This document shows positions 23,467 to 36,450 of a stretch of 64,000 nucleotides of DNA, one piece after another (the stretch's first letter is position 1; each line of letters begins with the position of its first letter). Under the pieces are notes generated by a model, which saw only the letters and a program-made list of their open reading frames with translations, ran no database searches and was not told the origin of the DNA. A program made the position numbers and the translations under genes. Origin of the DNA: Amoeboaphelidium protococcarum (taxonomy: Eukaryota > Aphelidiomycota > Aphelidea); NCBI GenBank assembly GCA_023515745.1, contig JALECJ010000258.1, positions 1,678,501 to 1,742,500 of the forward strand, read 5' to 3'.

Positions 23467-25870
23467 ATGGGAAAGAGAGGAAATAAAGAGTCTTAACATT
23501 AACATAAGCCTAGTCAGGATACACCAAAGGCTGAGCATAGTCTGCAGGCTGTAGTGATCGCCGATTTTAATGAGCATAGGTTCAGGCCATTAACTCTTAG
23601 TACTCCACGCGTAAGTTTTTGATATCTGTAATTGTCATTCTATAGTTTATTGATCATAATATATGTAGTGCCTTCTACCGTTGGTAAATGTTCCTATGAT
23701 CAATTACACTATGGAGTTCTTGGCAATGAACAAGGTGGATGAAGTATTTGTATTTTGCAAATCCCACGCTCAGCAAGTTCGCTCCTACCTGCAGCAGAGT
23801 AAATGGATCTCAAAGTAACGCGGTATGAAGGTACATGTCATCGCTCTACCTGGTGCTCATAGTGTGGGTGATGTCATGCGGGAACTGGATGCTAAATCTC
23901 TGATTGACACCGACTTTATCCTGGTGAGTGGTAATCTTGTCTCTAATATGAACATTGAGGTGGCACTGGAAGCTCATAGATAGATCAAGGTGCGAGACAA
24001 GGAAGCCATTATGACTATGATAGCTTTGGAAGCTCAGCCATTCCATAGAAGTCGTGCTCGCGGCGAGACTGCTCTTATGGCTCTAAATCCTCTAACAATG
24101 GAAGTTGTCCACTATGAGAATTGTCCCCAACTACCACCTCCATACTCTCGCAAGATGCCTAAAGTCAAGTTGGATATGGAGCTGTTCCATAAGACGCGGG
24201 CACTTTAACTCAGAAATGATCTTATCGATTGTTAGGTGGATATATGTTCAGTAGAAGTTCCCGCTTTATTTACGGAGAATTTCGATTATCAGGAGATTAG
24301 GAAGCACTTTGTACATGGTGTCCTTACCTCAGACCTGTTGAAGAAGACCATATATGTTCATGTGGTCAGGGATGAGTATTGTGCCAGAATAAGGTCCACA
24401 CATACATACGACGCGGTGTCTCGTGATATTGTCGAGCGATGGACCTATCCACTGACTGTAGATAATCTGGTAGATGTTGGTATCTCCGACTAGTTCAGCG
24501 AGACCTCTAGAGCTTGTGATGACTGTTCGCATGTGGTCAAGTATTAAAGCAGCGGATTCCGTGTCAAGCCTAATAATGTTTACGTGCACCACCAGGCTCA
24601 AGTTGCTGACTCTGCACAGCTGGGATAGAATGTTGTTATATCGCGAGGTACATCCGTTGGCGGACGATGCATGATTACTCAGAGTGTACTGGGCCGTGAT
24701 TGTAGATTGGGTAGTGGAGTCAGATCATACAATTGTCACATTTGGAATGGTGTATCTATCGGCGACAACTGTTCTATGGAATACGCTATAGTTGGACATA
24801 ACTGTGTGATTAAAGATAATGTCTCCATTGGTAGAGGATGTGTTATCGGCGATAATGTTGTGCTAGGTCCGGATGTTCAGTTGAAGCCTTATACCAAGTT
24901 GTCAGTTGATCTTCCTGATCATGTTAACGCCATCATAGAGGAGGCTATTGTCGGTAAAGATGGAAATGCCTTCGTGTGGTATGATACGATGGAGCAAGAG
25001 GACTCTGATGAAGATGAGGATAATTTCACGGACGATGAGACTGAGCGCGTTATGCATCAAATGTAGTAGATGGGTTTCGATCTCCATAGTTTGTAACATG
25101 GGGGAGATGCTGCCTTTGTAAACTCAAATCAATACGGACATGCTGATGATGCGGCGGTACATTATGATCTAATCTCTGAACTGTCATCGGCAGATGTTCA
25201 CTCTAGAACTAATACAGGTGGCAGCGGATTGCCTTACGGATCTGCCGGTGGCTCATAAGGAGGCCGCGGTAGTAGCGGTGTGGGAGGTGGTTACATGTCG
25301 GAGGATGAGTAGGAAGAGTACTTGAAGCATCTGACTGAGGTTACAGATACTTTCAAGCGCGCAGTTGTTGAGCAGCACACCGTAGATAATGCTCTTCTAG
25401 AATTGAACGCTCTCAAGATGGCCTGTAACATAAACTTTCATGATCTGAGATAGGGTGTGATCACTGGTTTATTGAGTTTAGTTGTTGGCAATGATTATGG
25501 TCAAATTGAGCAGAATGCTGTCCGCTTGATCGGTTCATGGGCAGAATTACTGATTAGATTCGTGGTCACATAGAACGATTAGATGGATCTTCTTCAAATA
25601 GCAATCAATGAAAGTATCATGTATGAGGCCTCTTCCGCGAAATTGCTCATGTCTGTCATAACTCAGTTCTATCAGCAGGATATCGTAGATGGTGAAGTTA
25701 TTGAAGAGTGGTTTGAGGATGCTACAATGTGGAATCCTCATGGTGAAATTGGTCAAAAGATCAAGTCTCACGTCCAGAAGTTTGTCGAGTGGCTTCAAGA
25801 TGATGACGACGACGATGATGAAGAGGATGAGGATGACAGTGACGAGCAATCTGAAGGAGAATCCGCATGA
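23467..25870 (+). CDS. EIF2B5: eIF2B epsilon (guanine-nucleotide exchange catalytic subunit)
   Basis: Two exons (23467-23610, 23669-25870) give 781 aa, the usual length. The order is a nucleotidyltransferase-like domain (after splicing: FRPLTLSTPRCLLPLVNVP then NYTMEFLAMNKVDEVFVF, DFILVSGNLVSN), the DICSVEVPALFTENFDYQ segment, left-handed beta-helix hexapeptide repeats (about 420-490, for example VISRGTSVGG, SIGRGCVIGDNVVLG), an acidic linker, and a C-terminal W2/HEAT domain ending WLQDDDDDDD. The C-terminal W2 region is the catalytic part that exchanges GDP on eIF2. Glu/Asp-rich motifs near its end (EVIEEWFED) match the AA-box region. UGA stop at 25868. Together with the eIF4B-like gene 0.5 kb upstream this is a local pair of initiation factors, probably by chance. 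Confidence 0.96.
23611..23668 (+). other. Spliceosomal intron in eIF2B epsilon
   Basis: 58 nt, GTAAGT at the 5' end and ATGTAG at the 3' end. Removing it joins ...STPR to CLLPLVNVPMINYTMEFL, which restores the conserved pRxLLPLaNxPmIdYtLEfL segment of the family. Without removal the frame is broken. Confidence 0.85.
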
Positions 25871-26165
25871 AGTATTAGACTCTCTCTTCTATTAATGAAA
25901 TTTAATCTTTTCATTAGGTACTTTGACTTTTTATAAATAATCTTATCTAGAGCTCTCTTTACTTCAGGCGTGTGTCAGTTATTGATTACTCTTAATTGGC
26001 CATTGTTTGATCAGCGAGTCCATGGATAGGCGGTAGTGAACAAACAAAATCCGGCCTGGTTCGGCACAGAAATTAAAGTTTACCATCTTTTATTTCATTC
26101 ATTAAATCGCTTGTATTTATTGAATAATAATTGTAATAAGATAGCAGTAACTACTGTATATCGAT

Positions 26166-26828
26166 ATGACTAGTTATATCTTCCAAGCGGGCGCTATGCT
26201 GTTTGCTGTGCTGTGTGGCATTGTTTCGGCAGCCTTCTTTGATTACTCCACCTATTGTGGAAATGTGGGAACCGCTGGTAATGGATAGAATGCATGTATT
26301 AATTAGATTAAGAGTATCTTGAATCAGTAGATCAATCTTAGAATAGGGGATCCTGTGGTGGTGTATGTGACTGCGCAGTACTTTGATGAGAATGATCAGT
26401 TGTAGGCTATAACCGCCCAATTCTTCCCTGGTATGGATGATTTCGCCACTCTCAGGATGCCTAATGCCACCTTCCTGCAACCTTTTAAGCCAAATTTGAC
26501 CGTTACAGTCATGGCAAAGGATGCCAACAATTAGCTGACTCTCTTCAAGACACCGACTGCATTACCGTGGTATAATACAACCACCATGATTCCGTATCGA
26601 TCGATCATTGTCAATGTGGCTGATGGTGTCATTTAGAGTGTTGATTGGGAAAAGCAGTTCTGTTACACTGTCTGCTAGTGTACTTCCGGTGTCTGTGCTC
26701 AGTGTAATGATTACAATGAGTAGTGTCAAGTATTCAAGATCTTTCTGATGTGGGCAGGTCAAGATGCATTTGGCTAGGTATTGAACAGTGCAAGTCGCTC
26801 CATCTATCGTCTCCAAGAGTTACCGTGA
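26166..26828 (+). CDS. Secreted Cys-containing protein, unknown
   Basis: 220 aa with a signal peptide (about 1-22, hydrophobic core AMLFAVLCGIVSAA). The mature part has predicted beta-rich text, potential N-glycosylation sites (NATF, NLTV) and a Cys cluster near the C-terminus (FCYTVCQC, CAQC, QC). No C-terminal membrane helix or GPI-type tail is evident, so it is probably secreted. Three TAG-encoded Gln lie within or next to the Cys cluster. No family recognised. Confidence 0.65.
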
Positions 26829-26940
26829 TACTACACTTATTTAATGATGAATTTCAGAAATATAGAATATTCTTTTAAAATTTAAATTGCTTATCTATAC
26901 TAACTGCTGTATTATTTCATATAATGAAACTACTCGGTAT

Positions 26941-29900
26941 TCAAGATACTCTAGTTTTTAAGAGTTCAATCTGACGAGAGATATCGCTCACCTGACGATC
27001 AAAGTCCTGTCCAATTTCAGCACGTCTGTCGTAAGGCAGAGTGTTGAACTGTTCAATAAGTCGACCGTCAATGACGCGCTTCGCTGGCAAGTACGTGGAT
27101 CTATACCTCAAATGATCATACCCAGAGAGAGGAATGAACTCATTACGCAAAATCAGCTCCAATTCCTAAAACAATTCAACATCTTCACCCTGTGCAAAAG
27201 GGATGAACATTCCTATTTCACCTTGAATTGTCACATATACAACCACTTGGCGTCCACCGGCAAGGAGCGGTATGAATTGCATAGATGTAATGATATCGCC
27301 CAAGTGGTACTGACAAACTTGCTCCAGCTTATGTGCGGCGCCGATGAGAAAGTTCTTCTAATACAGATACTTGCCACGTAACACGTCATCATTGAGACCA
27401 TCGGATACAGTTTTCGGCAGCTGAAGTACAAAGAAGTTTCCAAACTTGTCAGCACCCGCGACAGTATCTGCATCAACTATACAAAATCTAGTCATCCACC
27501 GAGGTTTCACATCATCTGCAACAATTATGAACTTGTTGTCGGTGTGCTCATAGCTAACATATTACACTGATTCTTAAATATCTTATACGTATATCAGTTA
27601 ATTGTGGGCGTTGCTGTTGCCGCCGTCCATCACTTGAATGTCTGTGATTAACACCGGAAACTGGCGATTTTCTAGCTTGCGCAACAACTTCTTCATGCCC
27701 AACTCATATAGCCTGAGAGTTCGGCCTACACCGGCAAGTAGCCTGCCTTGGAACGGACACAATGCATACACCGGACATTCCACTTCGGTGCGATGTACAA
27801 ACTATAACTACTGGCCATTAATAAAATAAGTGTCAATGTAACAGCCACTATTCACTTTATTGCTTAGCGATAGATTAGAAACTACTCCTACAGCCAGATA
27901 CTGGTGCGAAGATTAAGCAGTAGCAGAAAACAGAGTGCATATTTTCATGCAAGTGATGCTTTCATTAGCAGCCAGAGGAATCAACTGCAACGTGGATAGT
28001 GTACTCACATTAATCAAACGTAACTATGCTGACCATTGAGATGGCTAAGACACGCTGTTCAAAGGCTGTAAATGGTACTCTTCTGAATCATCATCCTCCT
28101 CCTCCTTTGCTTGATCATGCTCTTTGATTCTTTACAATTATGTATCAATAGGAACTGGCTTGACTGCGTGTTAAGACTCAGCAATGATCAATAGCTGAGA
28201 TGATTACTCATATTCCAACTACCGAGGAGTGTAAGTCAAGGAAACCGAATCAGATTAATACTACTTGCCCAGAGATTGAGGGTCGATAGATAAAATTACC
28301 AAATCGTTACCGCTAATGGCCAAAATTTCTTCTGGATTCTACTCCGTATGCAAAGCAGATGCAGCTGTTAGAGGACCAATTGATTGCTGCGGTAATATAA
28401 CGGGCAGAGTATAGTTTTAATTCAAATATTGGTATGATATCCAAGTTTAAGTGGATGAAGCAATGATGGCAGATTGCCCCTCAACATACATAGAAGACAA
28501 CTTAACCGGGGACGGACCCAAATATCGACTCCTCGTATCACTAATAGTTCCATTGACCGGATCCATTACACTCCTAAACATCACACCATTGTCTAATCCT
28601 ATAGAAAGATACGTGGTGGTGGTCTCATAATTAGCCATCTCACTAACGCTCTCATTGATAAGGATAGACACTGGTACAGCGTTAAGTAGTTGCATTCCTA
28701 CAGTCTACAAGCAATCTTCTTCTTTTAGAGAAAGTACGCGGATACTGCAATCTGCACAACCCACAACAAGGTAGTCAACTTTCTAAATGTCGGGCGACAG
28801 TTTACTAATACCCAATGAACAAATGTTCTGATCGAGGCGCAAGTGGTCTTCATACTCGGCTATGGAATCACTCTCGTCCAACTCAAAGTAGATGATGCGA
28901 CCATCATTGAGTACAAGTGCAATCTGCCTATTATTACACGCCGATAATACAATCGAAGTACCTCCAGGACAATTCCAAGTGACTATTTTAAGTTAGCCAT
29001 CAGCCTTGCGCTTTATATGCCGCATACCAAATGGGAGTACTTATAGAATACCATCACGACCGAGCTGAACCACGTTTAAACTCGGCTATGAACTGAGAAT
29101 ACCAACATCGCCTTCAGCAACCTGCTCCACACTATCTCCTACAACTTCAAGCACCAGAGTGGCATTCTAAAAAGATATCACCATATACTGATCGTATTCA
29201 TCATCCACGGCTTTCTTTAAAGACCATACGTTAGTCGGAGTTCCTTACAGCGGAAATGTGACATTTATCTCCATTTTACATCCATTACGAAGGAGCTTGA
29301 GTGATGATCTAGAGTCGGAGCCACTCAGCACAGCGATGCCACTCTAAATGCCACTATAGTCTAGATTTATTACCTTGGCAGCGATTACCGGGGCGATGGA
29401 GTCCAACTTGGTGATGAAAGCCGCATTTTTCATCAGAGTTCTTTCATACTTTAAACGTTCCCTCTGTCTATCACTATCGCTATCCATACTTTAATGTCGA
29501 TTATTCACCTGAGCACTAGATGAAATAAACTTTTTGACACCTTGCAACTGGATAAGCAGATTATCGCCACTATCACCGACACAGAATACTAGTCCACCAT
29601 ATAACGCCACCACAGAAGATGTCAATCCAACAGTGTCATAGTATTAGATATTGAGGACGGAATCACCTTTTAATGCAAGAATAAACGTATCTCCACACTC
29701 ATTAATTAGCATATATACATTCTATTGTATAAGGCAATACCCCATGATCATACCACGTCCACCTTGTACATATTATGTACTATCAGAGCCGCATACCGGC
29801 ATGTATATAACTTCTCTAAACTAAAATCGATGATCAAAATGCAATAAACGCGAACCATCACTTTCACAGCATAGTAGACCACCATCATGAAGAGGTATGA

Positions 29901-30741
29901 GTCGATTACAATCTGCATGCAAGCGAACTCCTTTCAACACCGTCAACTGATTCAGACCAAGATCAACTTGATAAAATACCAAATGAAGTCCCACATCTCT
30001 ACCAGACTCTGGTTGATTATACTCTATCGATGCAAAAACTGGATTCTCATATCCGACATGAAGTGCACATAGATCAAACACGACAACACCACGGCGATGA
30101 CAACTGAGAGGACTACTGACATACACCTCAGATCTAATGGAATCCATTTATTATTCTTAATCCCCCTCATTTCTATGTGTCTATTATTACAGCGACAATA
30201 TAAATGCAAACTTTTAGTACTCTAGAGCGGATAAAAGACAACATCTACCATGGGGATCCACAGCAAGAAACTCTGATGGAATTCCACGGTTTATACCAAC
30301 TTTACCAAACGATTCATTACGTACCACGAGGAATTCTCCCACCTGTTCATTGTATTACAAAATAACTAAACTTCCAGCTTCACTAAGCAATACCACATAA
30401 TCTTGATCCCCTGATAAAGAAACATCTCCAATCTTCTCTGCATCCATACCACTAGAATTATCATTAGTTGAAGAAGTTGGAAATTTCAGCACTTAGATAC
30501 ATTTAACAGTGCCAAAACAATGCTACTACTACCTACTGACCAATTCCAACTACGCAGTTTCCGCATTAATTTAATATAAAGCCATTACATTGGACGCGTA
30601 CACAACCAGTAATTGGAGCTTACTCATAGAACTACTACTACTTTTCTATCCTTTATGACGCGTCTGTGTATCGATATTACCAGTCAGAAACCTTCCCGCA
30701 ACTGCATGAGTAATCCTAGTTCCCTACTAAATAACAGCATT
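26941..30741 (-). CDS. SF3B3: SF3B3 (SAP130/Rse1), U2 snRNP splicing factor
   Basis: 1266 aa, slightly longer than human SF3B3 (about 1217). The start MLLFSRETRITHAVAGRF aligns with the family opening. FGKVGINRGIPSEFLAVDP and, after an insert, LHVGYENPVFASIEY match the first beta-propeller. YALCPFQGRLLAGVGRTLRLYELG near residue 990 is nearly identical to the family box in the CPSF_A domain. The C-terminus RRAEIGQDFDRQVSDISRQ is also conserved. SF3B3 is a three-propeller scaffold of SF3b in the U2 snRNP that helps recognise the branch site. Its presence fits the introns seen in this window. CPSF160 and DDB1 share the architecture but not these boxes. Many in-frame TAR codons are present. Confidence 0.96.
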
Positions 30742-30888
30742 ATAAAGCTTTGAATCAAAACGTTAGCGTTCCATAATGAATAAAATTACTATAGTATAAA
30801 ACTCTGTAAAGTACGCAATTACAGATGACTGAACAGTGACGGTAAGCAAACGCGCGAAATTAAAGCTTAGACTGAGTGACTGATTGAT

Positions 30889-30929
30889 AGAGAGAGAGAG
30901 AGAGAAAGAGAGAAAGAGAGAAAGAGAGA
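30889..30929. repeat. (GA)n microsatellite
   Basis: About 40 bp of GA repeats with AAAGAG interruptions, in the 229-bp divergent gap between SF3B3 and the CRN/RHS-type gene. A purine-only tract of this kind is often near promoters, but no function can be read from sequence. Confidence 0.9.
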
Positions 30930-30970
30930 CGGCAAGCTTTTTCCCCTTTCTTGATCAAAAACAAAGCTTC

Positions 30971-32707
30971 ATGCCAAAATTATACGCTCGACTTCCTTGC
31001 AAAGAACCAAAGGCTTTCACTGTGGACTATACTACAGGTCAAGAGCTACTAAGAGATTTATAAAAAGGATTTGACGATGAATTGAAGGACAAAAGATTGA
31101 CCAGCATATCATTTGAGGGGTATGAACATGGTGAGTTGGACGATTCTTTCTATGCAAAATATTCTTCTGTCGACTAGCCACTATAAGTCACATATATGAA
31201 CAGTGTAAGGAATGTCCATTCATCTGCGTAAAATGACGCGACTTTCATTCCAGAAGGATACATGGTTGAGTTGGCTAAAAATCTAAAGGTTAGTCCAAAG
31301 ATATATATCCGTGAATGCTACGATATGATTTGGAGATAGTTTATTGAATACGAGTAAAGGTAAAAAAAATTGTAGATTAATCATCCTGATCGCATTGCGC
31401 ACGCTTTTCTGACAGGCACTCCGGGTATTGGAAAGACTGCTTTTTTGCTGTATTTGATTGATCTATTGTTGAAAGATTAAAGGCAGGTTATCTTTGGATC
31501 TGGTAATTTTTTGACCAAATTCGTCTACTGGAAATCGAGACACGATTATGAATTAATTGATGAGGGCGACATTGATCCATACGTGTCGAATCCTGATATC
31601 TTCTTTCTTATGGATTCGCGGGATATTCAAAGTACTTTGGGCCCTTGTATCATATGTTCCTCTCCTCATGCAGATATTGCCAAGTAGTTTCGCAAGACGG
31701 CCAAGTTACTTTATATGCCTGTTTGGGATTGGCACGAGATTCAATAACTTCGTGAGATAATCTATTCGGATATCATTAGCAAAGATTATTTGGCGACTAG
31801 GTTCTTTTTTATTGGAGGTGTCCCGAGGTACTTGTTCGAGCGCACGGACGAGAAGGCTGCAGAAATCGTGAAGTTTGCCATCAATCAATCAGAACCCAGC
31901 CATCTTCTGAGACTGCATCAATCTTAAGGTTCGTTTGCTCCTGAAGAAGTATCTCACCGGCTTATTCATCAAGATGGTATTACTGAATTTAGCTTAAAAT
32001 ATGCCTCACCATTCGTTACCACGTTAGTCGCCGAGAAGTTTCAAACTATTAGGCGCGATATGGTTATTCAGTTGTTGAATGAAACGTCAGAGGTGGGAAA
32101 AGCTGGTGGTTTGCGAGGACATCTATTCGAAGACATTGGACACGCGATATTGCGAAAAGGTGGATGTTTCTGTATTCGTAATCTTGACAGTAGCGATGGA
32201 AATACAGAAATGAAAACTATTCCTGTCAGAGACCTTAGCATTGTTGGAGGAGGCATACATACTTTAAGATTAAGTAATTGGATCGATTAATATTACTACA
32301 AACCGTTGTCCAAGATATTCGAGTGTATTGATTCATGGATGGTCATGGATGGCGAAACTTGGGGATTCAAATTCACGGTGGCGCCCTCTCACAAAATATC
32401 TACTGCTGTGTACTGGTTGTTCGAAAACTTGAATCTTCGTCACCATGTCACGGTCGTTTATGACCAAAGTAAGTTTGAGAGCTTTAAAAGAAATACGAGT
32501 TTTATAGAATCGAAAAAGTCGCCATTTAAAGAATTCCCTGAACCTGAAGAATTCAATTTGAAGCAGTATGTCATGATGGTTGACGGAGATTTGACGGTTG
32601 ACTTGAGTGAGATGCGGAACATTGCAAAGTCAGAATTTCTGTAATTTGTGTAGCAGCCATGGTCCGATGATACGTAGCGCGAATTTGAGGTAGCATTTGA
32701 AGAATGA
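30971..32707 (+). CDS. Crinkler/RHS-type NTPase protein
   Basis: 578 aa. The N-terminal 70-90 residues (MPKLYARLPCKEPKAFTVDY...) are a small beta-type module of the kind that heads Crinkler (CRN) proteins. The centre carries a P-loop LTGTPGIGKTAFLLYLIDLL near residue 150, then FFLMDSRD, and WDWHEIQQLREIIYSD followed by FFIGGVPRYLFE. It continues with SHRLIHQDGITEF, LKYASPFV and GGLRGHLFEDIGHAIL. This order is that of the RHS (retrotransposon hot spot)/CRN NTPase family found in trypanosomes, oomycetes, chytrids and other eukaryotes. Roles suggested for the family include nuclear effectors, genome conflict or element-associated factors. No signal peptide is visible, so a host-targeted effector role is not supported. 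It lies a few kb from the retroelement debris, in line with the usual association. Confidence 0.8.
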
Positions 32708-32954
32708 AATACTACAATTCATCTTCTGTTCTTTGAAGATTATTTTTGATTTCAAGGTCTCTTGCTGGTAATTAACTGTATATATCCTCTAGATACTTTT
32801 TCTTCGTCGTTTCAACGCGAAACGTTTTAGATCTTTTGTCTGTCTGTAGTGGTTTCTTCTTTGTGTCATTCATTCATTCATTCCCTTTAAGAATATAGCT
32901 ACTATAAGTCTGTCTAATTTTAGTGTGGCATATAGCATCTAATCTCATATTAGT

Positions 32955-35234
32955 ATGCAAGATTAGAATTAAAGTGAGGATGTTGATGCGTTCTTGGATG
33001 CTTTGGAGGGAGAGTTTGGAGCATCTGGGCTTCTTGATACTGCTGGAGATGATTTGTAATAATTATAGAGCAACGAAAGTGAGGATATATAGGACCAAGA
33101 CTTGCCTAATGTAAGACACTCTGACAAAGCAGATGAGTCTTAATCGTAGACTAGTTTATAATCTAGTTCCAACAAGATGGTCACGGATGCTCATAGTGCC
33201 GATAATGGAGATAACATTAATAAGTCTGGTAATGCCAAAGCGGAAGTGGTTGAAAAGTAACATTAGATTTCAGAAGAGTTATCACAATTTAGAAAGTAAA
33301 TGTTTGGTAAAGTTCCATACTCTGCTAATGAATTATTGAGACTTTACGAGAGAGATTGTCGCTATTCCGGTATTCAGCCCATGTCTTAGCTTGTGAAATA
33401 GTTGCAGTAGAGTATTGAAGTTTAATAATAATCGCAATTGGAGTAGAAGCGTAATCAGATTTCGACTATTCAACTGGAGAGAGTTTAGTTTATAGATAAG
33501 CGGGTAGTGGAAACATTTTGTGATTTCATAATTTTGGCGTTTAAAGTGCGAAAGTTGAGATTGAATAGCTGTACATTTTCTGATCAGGCTCTAGCATCTT
33601 TAATTCAGGCGATACTTACTATGGACTCTCTGCCTTGGCTTAGTTTATCGCAAATGGGTGGAGTTTCGTTTACTGGTCACAAATCCATAGCCAAGTACAT
33701 ATCAACATCACAGAGTTGCAGGTATTTAGATCTTAGTCATAATTAAATTGATGCTGCTTTCGCATTACTTCTCCGTGATTCTTTGGTATAGAATTCTAAA
33801 TTTGGATGTATTGAAGTGTTGAGATTGGATGGATGTTCCATAAGTTCTGATATTCTGTAAAAGCTCGTTGGCGGGATAAGTGCGTCTAATATACGAGTGC
33901 TATCTTTGAGAAATAATAGCATCGTTCAGAGTGGACCTATTGGCACACTTCTTGGTGCTAATAAACTGACAAAACTTGATCTGGCTGAGAACTATCTTGG
34001 AATGTCCTAGTTAGATTCTATTCTCAAAGATTGTAGATCTGATGGAACTCTTCATGAATTGTCTCTAGCTAATAATGGTCTTAAATCTCATTCACTTCCG
34101 GCCATCAGTTATTTTTTATCTACCAACTTGAGTCTGACTCTTTTGGATTTATCTAATAACTCTAGTCTATTCTTGGATCCCGCGGCTGCGTAGTAGTTTA
34201 AATAGGGACTTGTTACTAATCGTTCACTTCATACTTTATACCTCGAGAATGTTGGACTTACAGCTGAGGGTGCCATCTCCATAGCCGAGGCTCTAGCTGA
34301 AAACAAATCTTTGCGAGTCGTCTCTCTGCTGGGCAATGAGGCAGCAATTAATCCCCTACTGGCCAATTATGTCAACATTCCTCAGAATATATTGTCTTAT
34401 GGTTAAAAATTTGGATCATAGGCGTTGAAATTCTTTGGCCAAGGTTTAGCAAGAACTATGGACTAGATTGAGAAAATTGTAGAGCATGATGGTGTAGGCA
34501 AAACTTAGCGTAGTGATTCGCAGGTGCGTAAAGACAATTGGGATTAATAGATTCCTACTGCACAGGAACTGGCAATGTCTGCATTCATGGCGATCTACGC
34601 CTCTCTTAAGCTCAACACTACTGTTTAACAGGTATTCTTACTTGACCCTGCGGATATTAAGAGAGCGTAGTAACTAGTTGGTAATGTAAATAACTAATCA
34701 GAGCAAGCCGCTTTGGCAAAGTAAATACTGGCGATGATTAATGATATCTAGAATATCTGCGATAAAAATTCAAAGATTGATTCCATGAAAGTGAAAGCTG
34801 CTGTTGCGCAGATCAAGAGAGCTGATGTTGAATAGTCACAGATTAAAGATCCGACATTGACTCTGGATCAGATTCAGTCTGATATTGATAAAGCGCGTCA
34901 GCTGGTTTAAGATTTTAAGGCTATTACATCTTAGTATATGCAACAGTAAAGTTCTTCCAGTTCAATAGTTTTATCCAAAGCTGATCAATTAATGGATCAG
35001 CTGAAAGATTTACATTCTAAAGTGGTGACTTTGAAACCTTAGTTGCTGGATTATACCGATCGAGATGTTGTCGTATATGAGAATGGCCTGTCTGATAGAT
35101 TGCTGATTGCGTGTGCAGAGTTGGAGAATGTAGAAGCTATATACTCGAGTATAAGTCTCAAGAAAGACACCAATACGGAGCAGAAAGTTGTGAATGGTAC
35201 TCCAGAGGAGGCTTTTTCTATTGGTGATGATTGA
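32955..35234 (+). CDS. Leucine-rich-repeat (RNI-like) protein with coiled C-terminus
   Basis: 759 aa. The N-terminal 150 residues are acidic and Gln-rich. Residues about 185-470 contain irregular leucine-rich repeats of the ribonuclease-inhibitor type (for example LRLNSCTFSDQALASLIQAI, YLDLSHNQIDAAF, LTKLDLAENYLG, LTLLDLSNNSS, LHTLYLENVGLTAEGAISIA). The last 250 residues are helical with Gln/Lys/Asp heptad-like stretches, so a coiled coil or helical bundle is likely. RNI-type LRRs usually bind other proteins. No F-box, NACHT or Ran-binding partner domain is visible, so I give no function. An AACGCG motif lies at about 32815 upstream. Confidence 0.7.
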
Positions 35235-35465
35235 ATTGTAGGTAAATGATCAATAAAGAAAACTCAGACTGCAGATAGATTTAATAATCTCATGGTCGGT
35301 AAGATGTACAATGACTTTTTGGAAATGATAGACGCAGAAGCTGCTCAATACGCTTTTCTTGCGAAGTCAGAGAGAAGATTACATGGACAGCGAGTATTGA
35401 TGGAAATACTATGTTTGAATTCTAAAATTACTCTCATCCAAGCATTGGTACGCACATATATGATC

Positions 35466-36104
35466 TCAAAACTTTGGGTACGATGCGCGCACTCCTACGT
35501 GCCGCTAGATACGGCACTGATTTGAATTGTAGGGATCTCCATACTAGAACAGTTGATCAACCCGACGCCCTTCCCGATAAACGATAAACTCTCCTTCCTG
35601 GGGATCGTACAACCGCATCCTATTATGAAAATCTTCCAAAGAAATCGAACCTGTAACTTCAAATGGTACACTTGTCACTTACGAAACGGGGTAACTAAAG
35701 TGCAAGTCGTTCTTCATTTCCGATCGGAAGAATTCCAACAGCTTGGGATTCAGCTGACGATTCTTGAGAAGGAACGCATTGGCTGCTTCTTCTCCATCGT
35801 CCACAAGCTCTTTCTTACGTTAATTCAACAATTCAAGCACCGGTCTCCTGTATTCTGCGTTGATATGAACCTCAGAAGCGGTCGATAATATGTAAACATC
35901 GACAAGCGATCGGTCAGGGTGGTCATATTTATTCAACAACTGTACAATAACTTTTCGCGTTCTCGACGGAATATAATCGTTGCCTTATAATAATATCTCC
36001 GTAAGGTACTTGAACCTCTATCTAGTCAGATAGAACCCTTCCCATTGACTTTCCTAAGCTTGAAATGGGTCGTATATTTTTACCGCATCCGCCAAAGGAT
36101 CCAT
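35466..36104 (-). CDS. Unrecognised ORF at the edge of the retroelement island
   Basis: From ATG at 36104 to TGA at 35466 there are 212 residues of regular, charged, helical text (WEGFYLTRQRFKYLTEILLQ, NAFLLKNRQLNPKLLEFFRS, RMRLYDPQEGEFIVYREGRR). The same frame is open upstream to about 36500 (342 codons or more), so the true start may be earlier. It lies 3' of the retropepsin-chromodomain ORF on the same strand, so it could be part of the element or a host gene overlapped by debris. No catalytic motif of reverse transcriptase, RNase H or integrase is seen. Confidence 0.45.
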
Positions 36105-36408
36105 CTTTGATTCAGTCGTCAGAATTATCAAAAAGAGGAGAAGAGCGTTTGACTGTTCGAAATTGTCATTTTACGACTCCGAAATGATAGCTGCATCAGT
36201 TGTTTTGGTTTATCCCCAAAAATAATTTGGAAAAGATCGCGGTATTACGATAAGAAATTTAATAAAATTGCTCCATAAATTCACTTCTATACATGAATGA
36301 TCATAATCGCGAGTTGGTTGACTAGATACGGCTTTTTGATTCGACAGGCTTCTTCCCATCTCCGTGTTTGATCTTCTAGGAGCATGTACCGAAATCAGTA
36401 CCTTCCGG

Positions 36409-36450
36409 ACATCAGAAATGATCGTGCCTTCGCAGGCCACAATTCTTACA
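36409..36450 (-). pseudogene. Degenerate zinc-knuckle remnant
   Basis: In another minus frame this short stretch reads CKNCGLRRHDHF, then a TGA, then C: a CX2CX4HX4C zinc knuckle of retroelement Gag type interrupted by a stop. The flanking text in that frame ends in stops on both sides, so it is a decayed fragment. It is the third knuckle-like motif in the island. Confidence 0.45.
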
